In this document: positions 1 through 13,585 of the stretch, piece after piece
How positions within the stretch are numbered: position 1 is the stretch's first letter
How the letters are laid out: every line of letters begins with the position of its first letter
From: CAWEBF01 sp963807235
GTDB lineage: Bacteria > Acidobacteriota > Vicinamibacteria > Vicinamibacterales > UBA2999
Length of the DNA: 64,000 nt
Assembly (NCBI GenBank): GCA_963807235.1
Contig: CAWEBF010000026.1
Span: forward strand, 37,320 to 101,319
Reading direction: 5' to 3'
The notes under the pieces: generated by a model
Seen by the model: only the letters and a program-made list of their open reading frames with translations
What the model was told of the DNA's origin: nothing
The model's database searches: none
Translations under genes and position numbers: made by a program

Positions 1-285
1 ACGGGGCTGACCGGCGAGGTCCGCACGGCCAGATTCGAGGAGTTCGCCGCCTTGCCGGGCAGCGTCGAGGCGTTCGAGATCGTGACCGTGCGCGCCGTCA
101 GGCTCGATGCCGAACTGCTCGAATCCGTCGCGGACAGCCTCGCACCGGCCGGTAGACTGTTCTGGTTTCACGAGCAGGACCAGGGACCGGTGAATCGACT
201 GGGCGACCTCGACTGGCAGCCGCCCGTACCGCTCGTCCCCTCATTGAAGAGTTGCTTGAGCATTGCGACGAAGACAACCCGCTAG
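1..285 (+). CDS. rsmG: 16S rRNA m7G527 methyltransferase RsmG (GidB), C-terminal part
   Basis: This is the 3' end of a gene that begins before the window, open from base 1 to the TAG at 283-285. The segment FEIVTVRAV followed by a hydrophobic strand and GRLFWFHEQ resembles the end of the RsmG Rossmann fold, where the family has a 'vTaRAva' motif and then a strand ending in a Gly. RsmG uses S-adenosylmethionine to methylate G527 of 16S rRNA. The position just before parA-parB matches the widespread mnmG-rsmG-parA-parB order near chromosomal origins, which supports the call more than the short sequence does. The N-terminal SAM-binding loop is outside the window. Confidence 0.72.
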   Translation, partial: TGLTGEVRTARFEEFAALPGSVEAFEIVTVRAVRLDAELLESVADSLAPAGRLFWFHEQDQGPVNRLGDLDWQPPVPLVPSLKSCLSIATKTTR

Positions 286-303
286 AGGCCCAAGGCTCCG
301 GGT

Positions 304-319
304 TGTTTCACGTGAAACG
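304..319. promoter_or_regulatory. parS: parS centromere-like site
   Basis: The sequence TGTTTCACGTGAAACG contains the perfect 14-bp palindrome GTTTCACGTGAAAC. It differs from the well-known ParB binding consensus TGTTTCACGTGAAACA only in the last base. It lies 65 bp before parA, between rsmG and parA, a usual place for an origin-proximal parS. ParB should load here and spread as a clamp. Confidence 0.93.
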
Positions 320-383
320 TTCCTTGACCACGATCGGTGGTTGGTTTACAGTTTCGCTCGACTAGGCGCAGCAATTAGTTCAA

Positions 384-1178
384 ATGACAGAAAACGAGCC
401 CCGCCAGGCGAAGGTCATCGCCGTCGCCAACCAGAAGGGCGGGGTTGGCAAGACCACGACGGCCATCAACCTCGCCACCTCGTTCGCCCAGCAGGGCAAG
501 CGGGTGCTGCTCGTTGACGCTGACCCGCAGGGCAACCTGACGAGCGGCGTCGGCCTGCGAGGACAACGTGCGCCCGGCGGAACCGTTTACGAGGCGCTGC
601 TTGGCGACGGGGACCCGGCGGGTTTTCTCCTGCCGACGGCGGTCCCGACGATGAGCCTCATTCCGACGGATCGCAATCTCACCGGCGCCGAAATCGAGTT
701 GGTGGCAATGCCGGACCGCGAGCATCGGCTGCGGCGCGTGATCGAACCGCTGCGCGGCGGATTCGACTTCATCTTCATCGATTGCCCGCCGTCGCTTGGA
801 CTGTTGACGTTGAACGCGCTCGTGGCGGCCGACACGGTGTTGATCCCCCTGCACTGCGAGTACTTCGCGCTCGAGGGACTGGCCGACCTGGTTGGCACGA
901 TGCGACGCGTGAAGGCGTCGCTCAACCCGGCCCTCGATCTCGAGGGCGTGCTCCTGACGATGTACGACGAGCGCACGAACCTGGGTCAGCTGGTCGCGCG
1001 CGACGTGCGCGAGTTCTTCAAAGAGAAGGTGTTCAACACCATCATCCCGCGCAACGTGCGCCTGGGTGAGGCGCCGAGCCACGGCGTGCCCGCGGTGCTC
1101 TACGACGGGAAGTCACGCGGCGCGGCCGCGTACAACGCGCTCGCGCGAGAAATGCTCGAACGTCAGGCAGCGGCCTGA
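384..1178 (+). CDS. parA: Chromosome partitioning ATPase ParA/Soj
   Basis: This intact 264-residue ParA-family Walker ATPase acts with ParB and parS to segregate the newly copied origin region. The deviant Walker A motif KGGVGKTT lies near residue 20 (VIAVANQKGGVGKTT). It is followed by VLLVDADPQGNLT and the Walker B-like strand FIFIDCPPSLG, all standard for Soj/ParA. The length is normal for a chromosomal ParA. The ATG at 384 places the first beta strand at the usual distance. parB starts 48 bp downstream, so the two are probably co-transcribed. ParA normally dimerises with ATP, binds DNA non-specifically and is released by ParB. Confidence 0.96.
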   Translation: MTENEPRQAKVIAVANQKGGVGKTTTAINLATSFAQQGKRVLLVDADPQGNLTSGVGLRGQRAPGGTVYEALLGDGDPAGFLLPTAVPTMSLIPTDRNLTGAEIELVAMPDREHRLRRVIEPLRGGFDFIFIDCPPSLGLLTLNALVAADTVLIPLHCEYFALEGLADLVGTMRRVKASLNPALDLEGVLLTMYDERTNLGQLVARDVREFFKEKVFNTIIPRNVRLGEAPSHGVPAVLYDGKSRGAAAYNALAREMLERQAAA

Positions 1179-1225
1179 CGGCTCGCGACATTCGCGAGGA
1201 CCGCGAGAATACAGGAGATTTCCAC

Positions 1226-2101
1226 ATGGAAAAACGACCGGCGCTCGGAAAGGGCCTCAGCGCGCTGATTCCAGACGCGCCTCCGGCGGTGAACACGGGC
1301 CCGCTGCAGGTGGACATCGATCTGCTGACTCCCAACCAGCAGCAGCCGCGGCAGCAGATCGACGACGCGCGCCTCGACGAGCTCGCGCGCTCCATTCAGG
1401 CACGCGGCATCATCCAGCCGATTCTCGTCCGGCCGGCCGCGCACGGCTACCACATCATCGCGGGCGAGCGCCGATGGCGTGCCGCGCAGCGGGCGGGCTT
1501 GCTCAAAGTGCCGGTGGTCGTGCGCGACATGCCCGACAACTCGGCGCAGCAGCAGCTGGAGCTCGCGCTCATCGAGAACATCCAGCGCGAGAACCTCAAC
1601 GCCGTGGAAGAGAGCCTCGGATACCAGCGGCTGGCCGACGAGTTCGGGTTGACGCAGGAACAGATCGCGGCGGCAGTCGGGAAGGACCGCAGCACCGTAG
1701 CCAATCTGCTGCGGCTGCTGCGCCTGCCGCAGGAGATCCGGGCGGAGTTGTCCTCTGAACGGCTGACGGTGGGGCACGCGCGCGCGCTGCTGTCGCTGCC
1801 GGAGGCCGCCGACCAGCGCCACGTGGCCCGCGAGGTCATCTCGCGAGGTCTGTCGGTGCGAGAAACCGAAGCGCTCGTGAAGCGCATGCTGGCGCCCGCG
1901 AAGTCGGCCGCGGCTTCAGCTGCGGCTCAAGCCGCGGCGTCCGCCGACGTGCACACGCGTGCGGCAGAGGAGCGTATGCGCTTCGCTTTGGGGGCGAAAG
2001 TGTCGATCGTGCGCAAGGGGACCGGGGGCACCATCGAGATCGCCTTTGGATCCGAGGCCGAGTTGAACAGGATCTTCGAAACGATCACCGGACGGGGGTA
2101 A
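1226..2101 (+). CDS. parB: Chromosome partitioning protein ParB/Spo0J (CTPase clamp)
   Basis: An intact 291-residue ParB. The N terminus has the ParA-stimulating GLGKGLSALIP-type motif (ALGKGLSALIP). The CTP-binding ParB/Srx core includes PRQQIDD and the arginine-rich GERRWRA motif near residue 80. A helix-turn-helix that recognises parS (TQEQIAAAVGKDRSTVANLLRLL) follows, then a C-terminal dimerisation domain. ATG 1226 follows an AGGAG-like ribosome site. The protein should bind the parS at 304-319. An alanine-rich linker at about residues 225-245 separates the HTH core from the C-terminal domain, as in other ParBs. Confidence 0.96.
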   Translation: MEKRPALGKGLSALIPDAPPAVNTGPLQVDIDLLTPNQQQPRQQIDDARLDELARSIQARGIIQPILVRPAAHGYHIIAGERRWRAAQRAGLLKVPVVVRDMPDNSAQQQLELALIENIQRENLNAVEESLGYQRLADEFGLTQEQIAAAVGKDRSTVANLLRLLRLPQEIRAELSSERLTVGHARALLSLPEAADQRHVAREVISRGLSVRETEALVKRMLAPAKSAAASAAAQAAASADVHTRAAEERMRFALGAKVSIVRKGTGGTIEIAFGSEAELNRIFETITGRG

Positions 2102-2128
2102 CAGGGGCCTTTTCCGTGATATAAAGAG

Positions 2129-2230
2129 GTGATTGTGACTCCCAGGTACAAGCTCGATATCGGTGAGCCGCCCGGGACAACCCACCGGCCAGGCGAACCA
2201 AGGACGTCCGCAGCGCAGCCGAATGAGTAG
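2129..2230 (+). CDS. Possible 33-residue leader ORF coupled to atpH
   Basis: A GTG at 2129 follows an AAAGAGG ribosome-binding match and opens a 33-codon frame. Its TAG (2228-2230) overlaps the first codons of atpH (ATG 2223-2225). atpH has no obvious ribosome site of its own, so this small ORF could couple translation into it. The predicted peptide is proline-rich and I do not recognise it; it does not look like a remnant of AtpF. It occupies the place where atpI-B-E-F usually sit. It may be chance, because only the good ribosome site and the stop/start overlap support it. Confidence 0.3.
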   Translation: MIVTPRYKLDIGEPPGTTHRPGEPRTSAAQPNE

Positions 2231-2765
2231 CCGAGCCTCCGCGTCACGCTACGCCCGCGCGCTCTTCGACGTTGCCGATCCGGCGGGCCGCCTCGGCATC
2301 GACGAGGAGCTGGCCGCGGTGTCCACACTCTTCGCCGAGCAAACCGAGCTTCAAGCCGTGTTCGCGAGCCCGAGCGTGCCGCTGGCCGTCAAGCGCAGCA
2401 TCGTGCGGGCGGTCGTGCAGCGGGCCGCCGTCTCCGATCCCGTGTCGAAGCTGCTCACGCTCCTGGCGGAGCGCGATCGCCTGGGCCTGCTGGCGGACAT
2501 CGCCGCAGTGTTCCACGAGCGCGTGCTCACCGAGCAGAACGTGCTGCTGGCGGAGGTCACGACGGCATCGCCATTGAGCACCGACGAGGAGAAGACGCTG
2601 CAGGCGCGGCTCAGCGCCGCCACGTCGAAGCAGGTGACGATCACATCGCGCGTCGATCCCGCCATCATTGGCGGCGTGGTCGCGCGCATCGGCAGCACGG
2701 TGTACGACGGCAGCCTGGCCAACCAGCTCGCGCGCATCCGCGAGCGGCTGGCGAGCAACCGCTAA
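2223..2765 (+). CDS. atpH: F1Fo ATP synthase delta subunit
   Basis: About 180 residues beginning MSSRASASRYARALFD, the conserved OSCP/delta start in which a helix carries the 'a.rYA.ALf' pattern. Delta links the top of the F1 hexamer to the peripheral stalk (subunit b). The C-terminal part (VDPAIIGGVVARIGSTVYDGS followed by LANQLARIRERL) is the classic delta ending. I chose ATG 2223 over the GTG at 2163 because the extra 20 residues are not family-like. It is the first gene of the atpHAGDC F1 cluster. Subunits a, c and b (atpB, E, F) are not encoded in this window and must lie elsewhere. Confidence 0.93.
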   Translation: MSSRASASRYARALFDVADPAGRLGIDEELAAVSTLFAEQTELQAVFASPSVPLAVKRSIVRAVVQRAAVSDPVSKLLTLLAERDRLGLLADIAAVFHERVLTEQNVLLAEVTTASPLSTDEEKTLQARLSAATSKQVTITSRVDPAIIGGVVARIGSTVYDGSLANQLARIRERLASNR

Positions 2766-2774
2766 AGGATCGAC

Positions 2775-4304
<1,530 letters not shown>

Positions 4305-4332
4305 GCAACAGGAGCGCCGGGACAAGCCGCCG

Positions 4333-5204
4333 ATGCCTTCTCTCATCGACCTCCGCCGCCGGATCCGCGCCGTCAAGTCGACGCAGCAGATCACCAAAGC
4401 GATGAAGATGATCGCGGCCTCGCGTCTCAGGCGCGCGCAGGAACGCGTGGTGTCGGCGCGCCCCTTCGCCCAGCGCATGCTGGCCGTGCTGAATAGTCTG
4501 GTCAGCCGCGTGGACGCCGACGCGCATCCCCTGCTTCGGACGCCCGATCAGTCCACCGGCCGTCCGCTGCTCATCGTCATCACCGCCGACCGCGGGTTGT
4601 GTGGCAGCTTCAACTCGAACGTCATCAAGGCGGTGGGGCAGTTCATCGCCGTCGACGCACGGGGCCGCCAGGTGGCGCTGGGCTCGTCGGCCGCAAGGGC
4701 CGCGATTTTTTCCGCCGTCGCGAGTTCGACGTTCGCTACGAAGCCATCGGTATCTTCCAGAAGCTGTCGTTCACCGACGCCCAGCGCCTGGCCGACGCGG
4801 CCATCGAGGAGTTCACGTCCGGGGCCGCGAGCAGCGTGTACCTGGTCTACAACGAGTTCAAGAGCGTGATGGCGCAAAAGCTCGTCGTGGAGCGGCTGCT
4901 GCCGATTCCACGGCTCGAGCTGGAGGCCGCCACAGCGGGCGCGCCGTCAGGCGAATACATCTTCGAGCCGGCGCCGGAGGAGATCTTCAGCACCTTGCTG
5001 CCGCGCCACGTGCAGGTACAGGTCTACCGCGCGCTGCTCGAATCGAACGCCGCATTTTTCGCCGCGCAGATGACGGCGATGGATGCCGCCACACGGAACT
5101 CGGCGGACATGATCGACAGCCTGACGCTCTACATGAACAAGGTGCGCCAGGCGGCCATCACGCGCGAGATCATCGAGGTGGTCTCCGGCGCGTCAGCAAC
5201 GTAG
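4333..5204 (+). CDS. atpG: F1Fo ATP synthase gamma subunit (one frameshift)
   Basis: Gamma is the rotating central shaft of F1. The N-terminal coiled-coil helix is clear (MPSLIDLRRRIRAVKSTQQI, then TKAMKMIAASRLRRAQ), and so is the ADRGLCGSFNSN motif. The C-terminal helix, with MDAATRNSADMIDSL and NKVRQAAITREI, is in another reading frame. The break lies near 4680: restoring one missing C gives the expected ...VALGLVGRKGRDFF. The combined protein is about 290 residues, normal for gamma. Both halves are well conserved, so a base-call deletion is more likely than a true pseudogene. Confidence 0.93.
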
Positions 5205-5205
5205 A

Positions 5206-5233
5206 GGCCTGGGGCCTGGAGCCCGGGGCCGGC
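5206..5233 (+). repeat. 7-bp tandem repeat array (GGCCTGG type)
   Basis: Four heptamers (GGCCTGG, GGCCTGG, AGCCCGG, GGCCGGC) directly follow the atpG stop, in the gap before atpD. This is the first of nine arrays with period 7 in this window. Confidence 0.6.
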
Positions 5234-5254
5234 GAGCGAAGAGAGAGCACACAC

Positions 5255-6711
<1,457 letters not shown>

Positions 6712-6720
6712 GCCGCGACC

Positions 6721-7143
6721 ATGGCACTGCCCACGTCACTGACCCTCGAGATCGTCACCCCCGACCGCGCCGTCGTGAAGGAGCAGGTGGACGAAGTGGT
6801 GCTGCCGGGCTCCGAGGGCTCGTTCGGCGTGCTGCCGGGCCACGCGCCGCTCCTGGCCACGCTGCAGGTGGGCGAGCTGTGGTACCGCAAGGGCCAGGAG
6901 ACGCACTACCTCGCGGTCACCTTCGGGTTCGTGGAGGTGCTGCCCGACCGGGTCACCGTGCTGGCGCAGACGGCCGAGAAGGCCGAGGACATCGATTTGA
7001 CCCGAGCCGAAGCCGCCAAGGTACGTGCCGAGCAGCGCCTGAACGCCCCGGACGCGTCCCTGGACTTCGATCGTGCCCGGGTCGCGCTGATGAAGTCGCT
7101 GGTACGGCTGCAGGTCGCATCGCGAACACGAATCCGCTCGTAG
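6721..7143 (+). CDS. atpC: F1Fo ATP synthase epsilon subunit
   Basis: An intact 140-residue epsilon subunit. The N-terminal beta-sandwich shows LTLEIVTPDRAVVKEQVDEV, the hallmark SEGSFGVLPGHAPLLATL, and FVEVLPDRVTVLAQTAE. A C-terminal helical hairpin containing LTRAEAAKVRAEQRL follows. Epsilon sits at the foot of gamma, couples F1 to the c-ring and can inhibit ATP hydrolysis. It is the last gene of the F1 cluster, 9 bp after the restored atpD stop. Confidence 0.96.
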   Translation: MALPTSLTLEIVTPDRAVVKEQVDEVVLPGSEGSFGVLPGHAPLLATLQVGELWYRKGQETHYLAVTFGFVEVLPDRVTVLAQTAEKAEDIDLTRAEAAKVRAEQRLNAPDASLDFDRARVALMKSLVRLQVASRTRIRS

Positions 7144-7172
7144 ACGGGTTGCTGGTAGGGTCCGGCAACCCG

Positions 7173-7270
7173 AATTCACAATTCACAATTCAGAATTCAC
7201 AACGCAGAGAGTGGGACACGGAACTGCAGTTCCGGCTCGTTTGTGACTTGTGAATTGTGACTTGTGAATT
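7173..7270. repeat. Inverted pair of 7-bp repeat arrays with central palindrome
   Basis: Four heptamers (AATTCAC, AATTCAC, AATTCAG, AATTCAC) occupy 7173-7200. Four near reverse-complement heptamers (GTGACTT, GTGAATT, GTGACTT, GTGAATT) occupy 7243-7270. Between them is the perfect 14-bp palindrome GGAACTGCAGTTCC. The two arrays can pair as a stem of about 28 bp. The structure separates the atp cluster from the exporter genes. It has no T-run, so I do not call it a standard terminator. Confidence 0.75.
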
Positions 7271-7304
7271 GAACCGAGGCCGAATCCCCAGTTCGGCCTC
7301 AGCT

Positions 7305-8117
7305 ATGATCTCGGGCGGGCACGTGCTCGCCAGCCTCCGGCAGCTCCTTCGTTATCGCGCGCTCGTCGTCAGCCTCGTGGCGCGCGAGCTCAAGGCCAGG
7401 TACCGGGGGTCGGTGCTGGGCTTCCTGTGGACGTTCGTCAACCCGCTTCTCCTGCTTCTGGTCTACTCGTTCGTCTTCGGCGTGGTGATGCCGGGGGCGC
7501 GCGCGCCCGAGATCGAGCATTACCCGCTGTTTCTCTTCTGCGGCATCCTCCCGTGGACGTGGTTTTCGCAGTCGCTCACCGAAAGCTGCGCCTCGCTGAC
7601 AGGCAGCGGGAGCCTGCTGCGGAAGGTGATGTTCCCCGCCGAGATCCTCCCGGTCGTCACCATCCTCACGGGGCTCGTCAACTTCGGGTTCGGGCTGATC
7701 ATCCTGGCGTTGTTCTCGATCTACATGGGCGTTCCGATATTGACGCCAGACCTCCTCTGGCTGCCCGCGATCGTCCTGGTGCAACTGGTCTTCACGCTGG
7801 GTCTGGGGCTGCTGCTGGCGGCCCTGTCGGTCCACTTTCGTGACATACGCGATCTGCTGGGCAGCGTGATGACGCTGTGGTTCTTTGCCACGCCGATCAT
7901 CTATCCCTACACGCAGGCGCCGGAGCGTTTGCGCCCGCTGCTGGACCTCAACCCCTTCACGCATCTCGCCGTGGCCTACCAGGAGGTGCTGTACGTCTCG
8001 GGGTCCTACCGCCACGGCGCGCGCCTTGGGATCGCGGCCGGGGTGGCCGCGGTCGCGCTGATCGTGGGCTACGCGGTGTTCGACAGGCTGCGCGAGACGT
8101 TCGCGGAGGAAGTATGA
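7305..8117 (+). CDS. wzm: ABC-2 type polysaccharide export permease (Wzm/TagG family)
   Basis: This intact membrane protein of about 270 residues has the ABC-2/TagG-like layout: a cytoplasmic N terminus (LVVSLVARELKARYRGS followed by VLGFLWTF), then about six hydrophobic segments including LLLLVYSFVFGVVMPGA and LGLGLLLAALSVHFRDIRDL. The RELKxRYRGSxLG motif is typical of Wzm/KpsM permeases for O-antigen, teichoic acid or capsule. ATG 7305 is preferred to the upstream GTG in repeat-derived sequence. Its stop overlaps the start of the ATPase gene (ATGA), so the two are translationally coupled. The substrate is probably a finished polysaccharide, whose identity I cannot tell. Confidence 0.92.
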   Translation: MISGGHVLASLRQLLRYRALVVSLVARELKARYRGSVLGFLWTFVNPLLLLLVYSFVFGVVMPGARAPEIEHYPLFLFCGILPWTWFSQSLTESCASLTGSGSLLRKVMFPAEILPVVTILTGLVNFGFGLIILALFSIYMGVPILTPDLLWLPAIVLVQLVFTLGLGLLLAALSVHFRDIRDLLGSVMTLWFFATPIIYPYTQAPERLRPLLDLNPFTHLAVAYQEVLYVSGSYRHGARLGIAAGVAAVALIVGYAVFDRLRETFAEEV

Positions 8118-9415
8118 GCGGCGCGGCGGTCGACGTTCGCGATGTCCACAAGCTCTACCGGCGTTATGGACGCCGGAAGAACTTCGGCACGCTGAAGAGC
8201 GCGCTGCTCGGCGGCCGGTTGCTGGCCGATTTACGGCCCGACGCGTCCTTCGTGGCATTGAAGGGCGTGTCGTTCGCCCTGGCGCGCGGCCGCACCCTGG
8301 GCATCGTAGGGCGCAACGGCTCAGGCAAGAGCACGCTGCTGAAGCTCATCGCCGGAATCGGGCGCCCGACATCTGGCACGATCGACGTGCAGGGTCGCGT
8401 GTCCGCGCTCATCGAGCTGGGCGCCGGCTTCCACCCGGAGATCTCCGGGCGCGAGAATGTGTTCATCAACGGAATGATGCTGGGACTGTCCAAGAAGGAA
8501 GTCGCCGATCGGTACGACGACATCGTGCGCTTCGCCGAGATCGGCGAGTTCATGGAAGCGCCGGTGAAGACGTATTCGTCCGGCATGTACATGCGGCTCG
8601 GCTTCGCCGTGGCCGTGCACGTGGATCCCGACGTCCTGCTGGTGGATGAAGTTCTGGCGGTGGGGGACGAGTCGTTCACACACAAGTGCCTGGATCGGTT
8701 CGCCGAGTTGAAGCGTCAGCAAAAGACGATCGTGCTCGTGACCCACACGCTGGACCTCGTCACGCGGCTCTGCGACGAGGCGCTGTGGCTGGACCAGGGA
8801 CGGATCCGCGCCCAGGGCGATCCAAAGCGGGTCATCGACGCGTATCTAATGGACGTCGCCGCCACCGAGGATGCCGCCGCCCCGGCTGCGCGGCCGGCAC
8901 CGGCCAAGGACTCACCTCCTCAGGACATGACCACGGCCGCCGAGGGCCGATGGGGTTCGCGCGAGGCGGAGATCACTCGAGTGGAGGTCCGCCATGCGAA
9001 TGGGACAGCCGGCCAGGTGTTCCAGTCCGGTGAACCCGTGGACGTCGTCCTCGGCGTCCAGGCCGCGCGCGAGCTCACCGATTTCGTCTTCGGCGTGGCC
9101 ATCTACGGCGCCGACGGCGTGTGTTGCTACGGCACGAACACGCACATCGAGGGCGCGAGGCCACAACGGCTCTCCGGCATAGGCGAAGTGGTCTTCCGGA
9201 TCGACGCGCTGGATCTGACCGCCGGCACCTATCGGCTGGACGTGGCGGTTCACCGCGCCGACGGCGTGCCCTACGACTACCACCGGCTGCTGTATTCGTT
9301 CCGCGTCACGTCACCGGTGAAAGACGTCGGCTTCTTCCGCCCGAAGCACGGCTGGACGTTCTCCGGCGGCGTCGAGATTGACGGGCCGTCGAACCCGCCG
9401 GGCCCACCCCCATGA
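8114..9415 (+). CDS. wzt: ABC transporter ATPase with C-terminal glycan-binding domain (Wzt)
   Basis: An intact 433-residue ATPase partner of the preceding permease. The nucleotide-binding domain has Walker A GRNGSGKST, signature YSSGMYMRLGF and Walker B VLLVDEVLAVGDESF. An Ala/Pro-rich linker leads to a C-terminal domain of about 150 residues (ITRVEVRHANGT to KHGWTFSGG), which resembles the beta-sandwich glycan-binding Wzt_C domain. In Wzt proteins of this type that domain recognises the terminated non-reducing end of the polysaccharide before export. Its stop codon overlaps ATG 9412 of the next gene. Confidence 0.93.
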   Translation: MSGAAVDVRDVHKLYRRYGRRKNFGTLKSALLGGRLLADLRPDASFVALKGVSFALARGRTLGIVGRNGSGKSTLLKLIAGIGRPTSGTIDVQGRVSALIELGAGFHPEISGRENVFINGMMLGLSKKEVADRYDDIVRFAEIGEFMEAPVKTYSSGMYMRLGFAVAVHVDPDVLLVDEVLAVGDESFTHKCLDRFAELKRQQKTIVLVTHTLDLVTRLCDEALWLDQGRIRAQGDPKRVIDAYLMDVAATEDAAAPAARPAPAKDSPPQDMTTAAEGRWGSREAEITRVEVRHANGTAGQVFQSGEPVDVVLGVQAARELTDFVFGVAIYGADGVCCYGTNTHIEGARPQRLSGIGEVVFRIDALDLTAGTYRLDVAVHRADGVPYDYHRLLYSFRVTSPVKDVGFFRPKHGWTFSGGVEIDGPSNPPGPPP

Positions 9416-9911
9416 GCGCCCAGAGCCCAGAGCCCAGAGCCGAGAGCCGCAAGTCGGCCTCGAGGCGGCCCTCGCGCTGGTCAGCCGTGTGCGGGCCGCG
9501 GGCGGCACGCTCGTTTTCACCAACGGCGTCTTCGACGTCCTGCACCCCGGGCACGTCCGCTACCTGCAGGCCGCACGCGCGCTTGGGAACGCCCTGATCG
9601 TGGGCGTGAACTCCGACCGTTCGGTGCGCGCCAACAAGGGGCCGTCGCGCCCGCTGAACCGCGAGAGCGAGCGGGTCGAGGTGCTGGCCGCCCTGGCCTG
9701 CGTGGATGCCGCCGTCGTTTTCGACGAGGACACCCCCCACGCCATCGTCGCGCGCCTTCAGCCCGACGTGCTCGTGAAGGGCGCCGACTGGCCCGAAGAC
9801 AACATCGTCGGCCGCGACGTGGTGGAAGCGCGCGGCGGCCGCGTAGTCCGCATGCCTCTCGAGCCGGGGTTTTCGACGACCGCGCTCATAGAACGCGCAG
9901 CCAAAACGTAG
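9412..9911 (+). CDS. Heptose-1-phosphate nucleotidyltransferase (HldE C-terminal/RfaE2 type), start out of frame
   Basis: The protein body has the cytidylyltransferase-like signature FTNGVFDVLHPGHVRYL (HxGH motif), GVNSDRSVRANKG and a C-terminal STTALIERA. This is the RfaE2 domain that makes ADP-D-glycero-beta-D-manno-heptose from heptose 1-phosphate and ATP. It is a stand-alone domain without the kinase half. The natural start, ATG 9412, overlaps the wzt stop in the same ATGA arrangement as wzm/wzt but is one frame off. Four 7-bp repeats lie directly after it, and one more unit would restore the frame. In the sequence as given, only TTG 9378 inside wzt or an internal GTG would open the body frame. 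Confidence 0.85.
9418..9445 (+). repeat. 7-bp tandem repeat array (GCCCAGA type) in the 5' coding region
   Basis: Heptamers GCCCAGA x3 and GCCGAGA begin two codons after ATG 9412 of the RfaE2-type gene. Seven is not a multiple of three, so any change in copy number switches the reading frame of the downstream protein. Confidence 0.8.
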
Positions 9912-9931
9912 ATGCAGTTCCGCTGAAGTTT

Positions 9932-9959
9932 CTGAATTCTGAATCCTGAATTCTGAATT
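9932..9959 (+). repeat. 7-bp tandem repeat array (CTGAATT type)
   Basis: Four heptamers (CTGAATT, CTGAATC, CTGAATT, CTGAATT) fill most of the 65-bp gap between the nucleotidyltransferase gene and mfd. CTGAATT is the reverse complement of the AATTCAG unit in the 7173 array, so the two belong to one sequence family. Confidence 0.8.
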
Positions 9960-9976
9960 GAACCTCCACTAACCCC

Positions 9977-13512
<3,536 letters not shown>

Positions 13513-13513
13513 G

Positions 13514-13534
13514 GGCTTCAGGCTCCAGGCTAAG
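13514..13534 (+). repeat. 7-bp tandem repeat array (GGCTTCA type)
   Basis: Three imperfect heptamers (GGCTTCA, GGCTCCA, GGCTAAG) begin just after the mfd stop codon, in the 73-bp gap before the first SurA-like gene. Confidence 0.55.
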
Positions 13535-13585
13535 CCAGGCAGAGCCGGGGGCCGCGGGCCGGGAGCTGCAATCAAAGGTGCTCAC

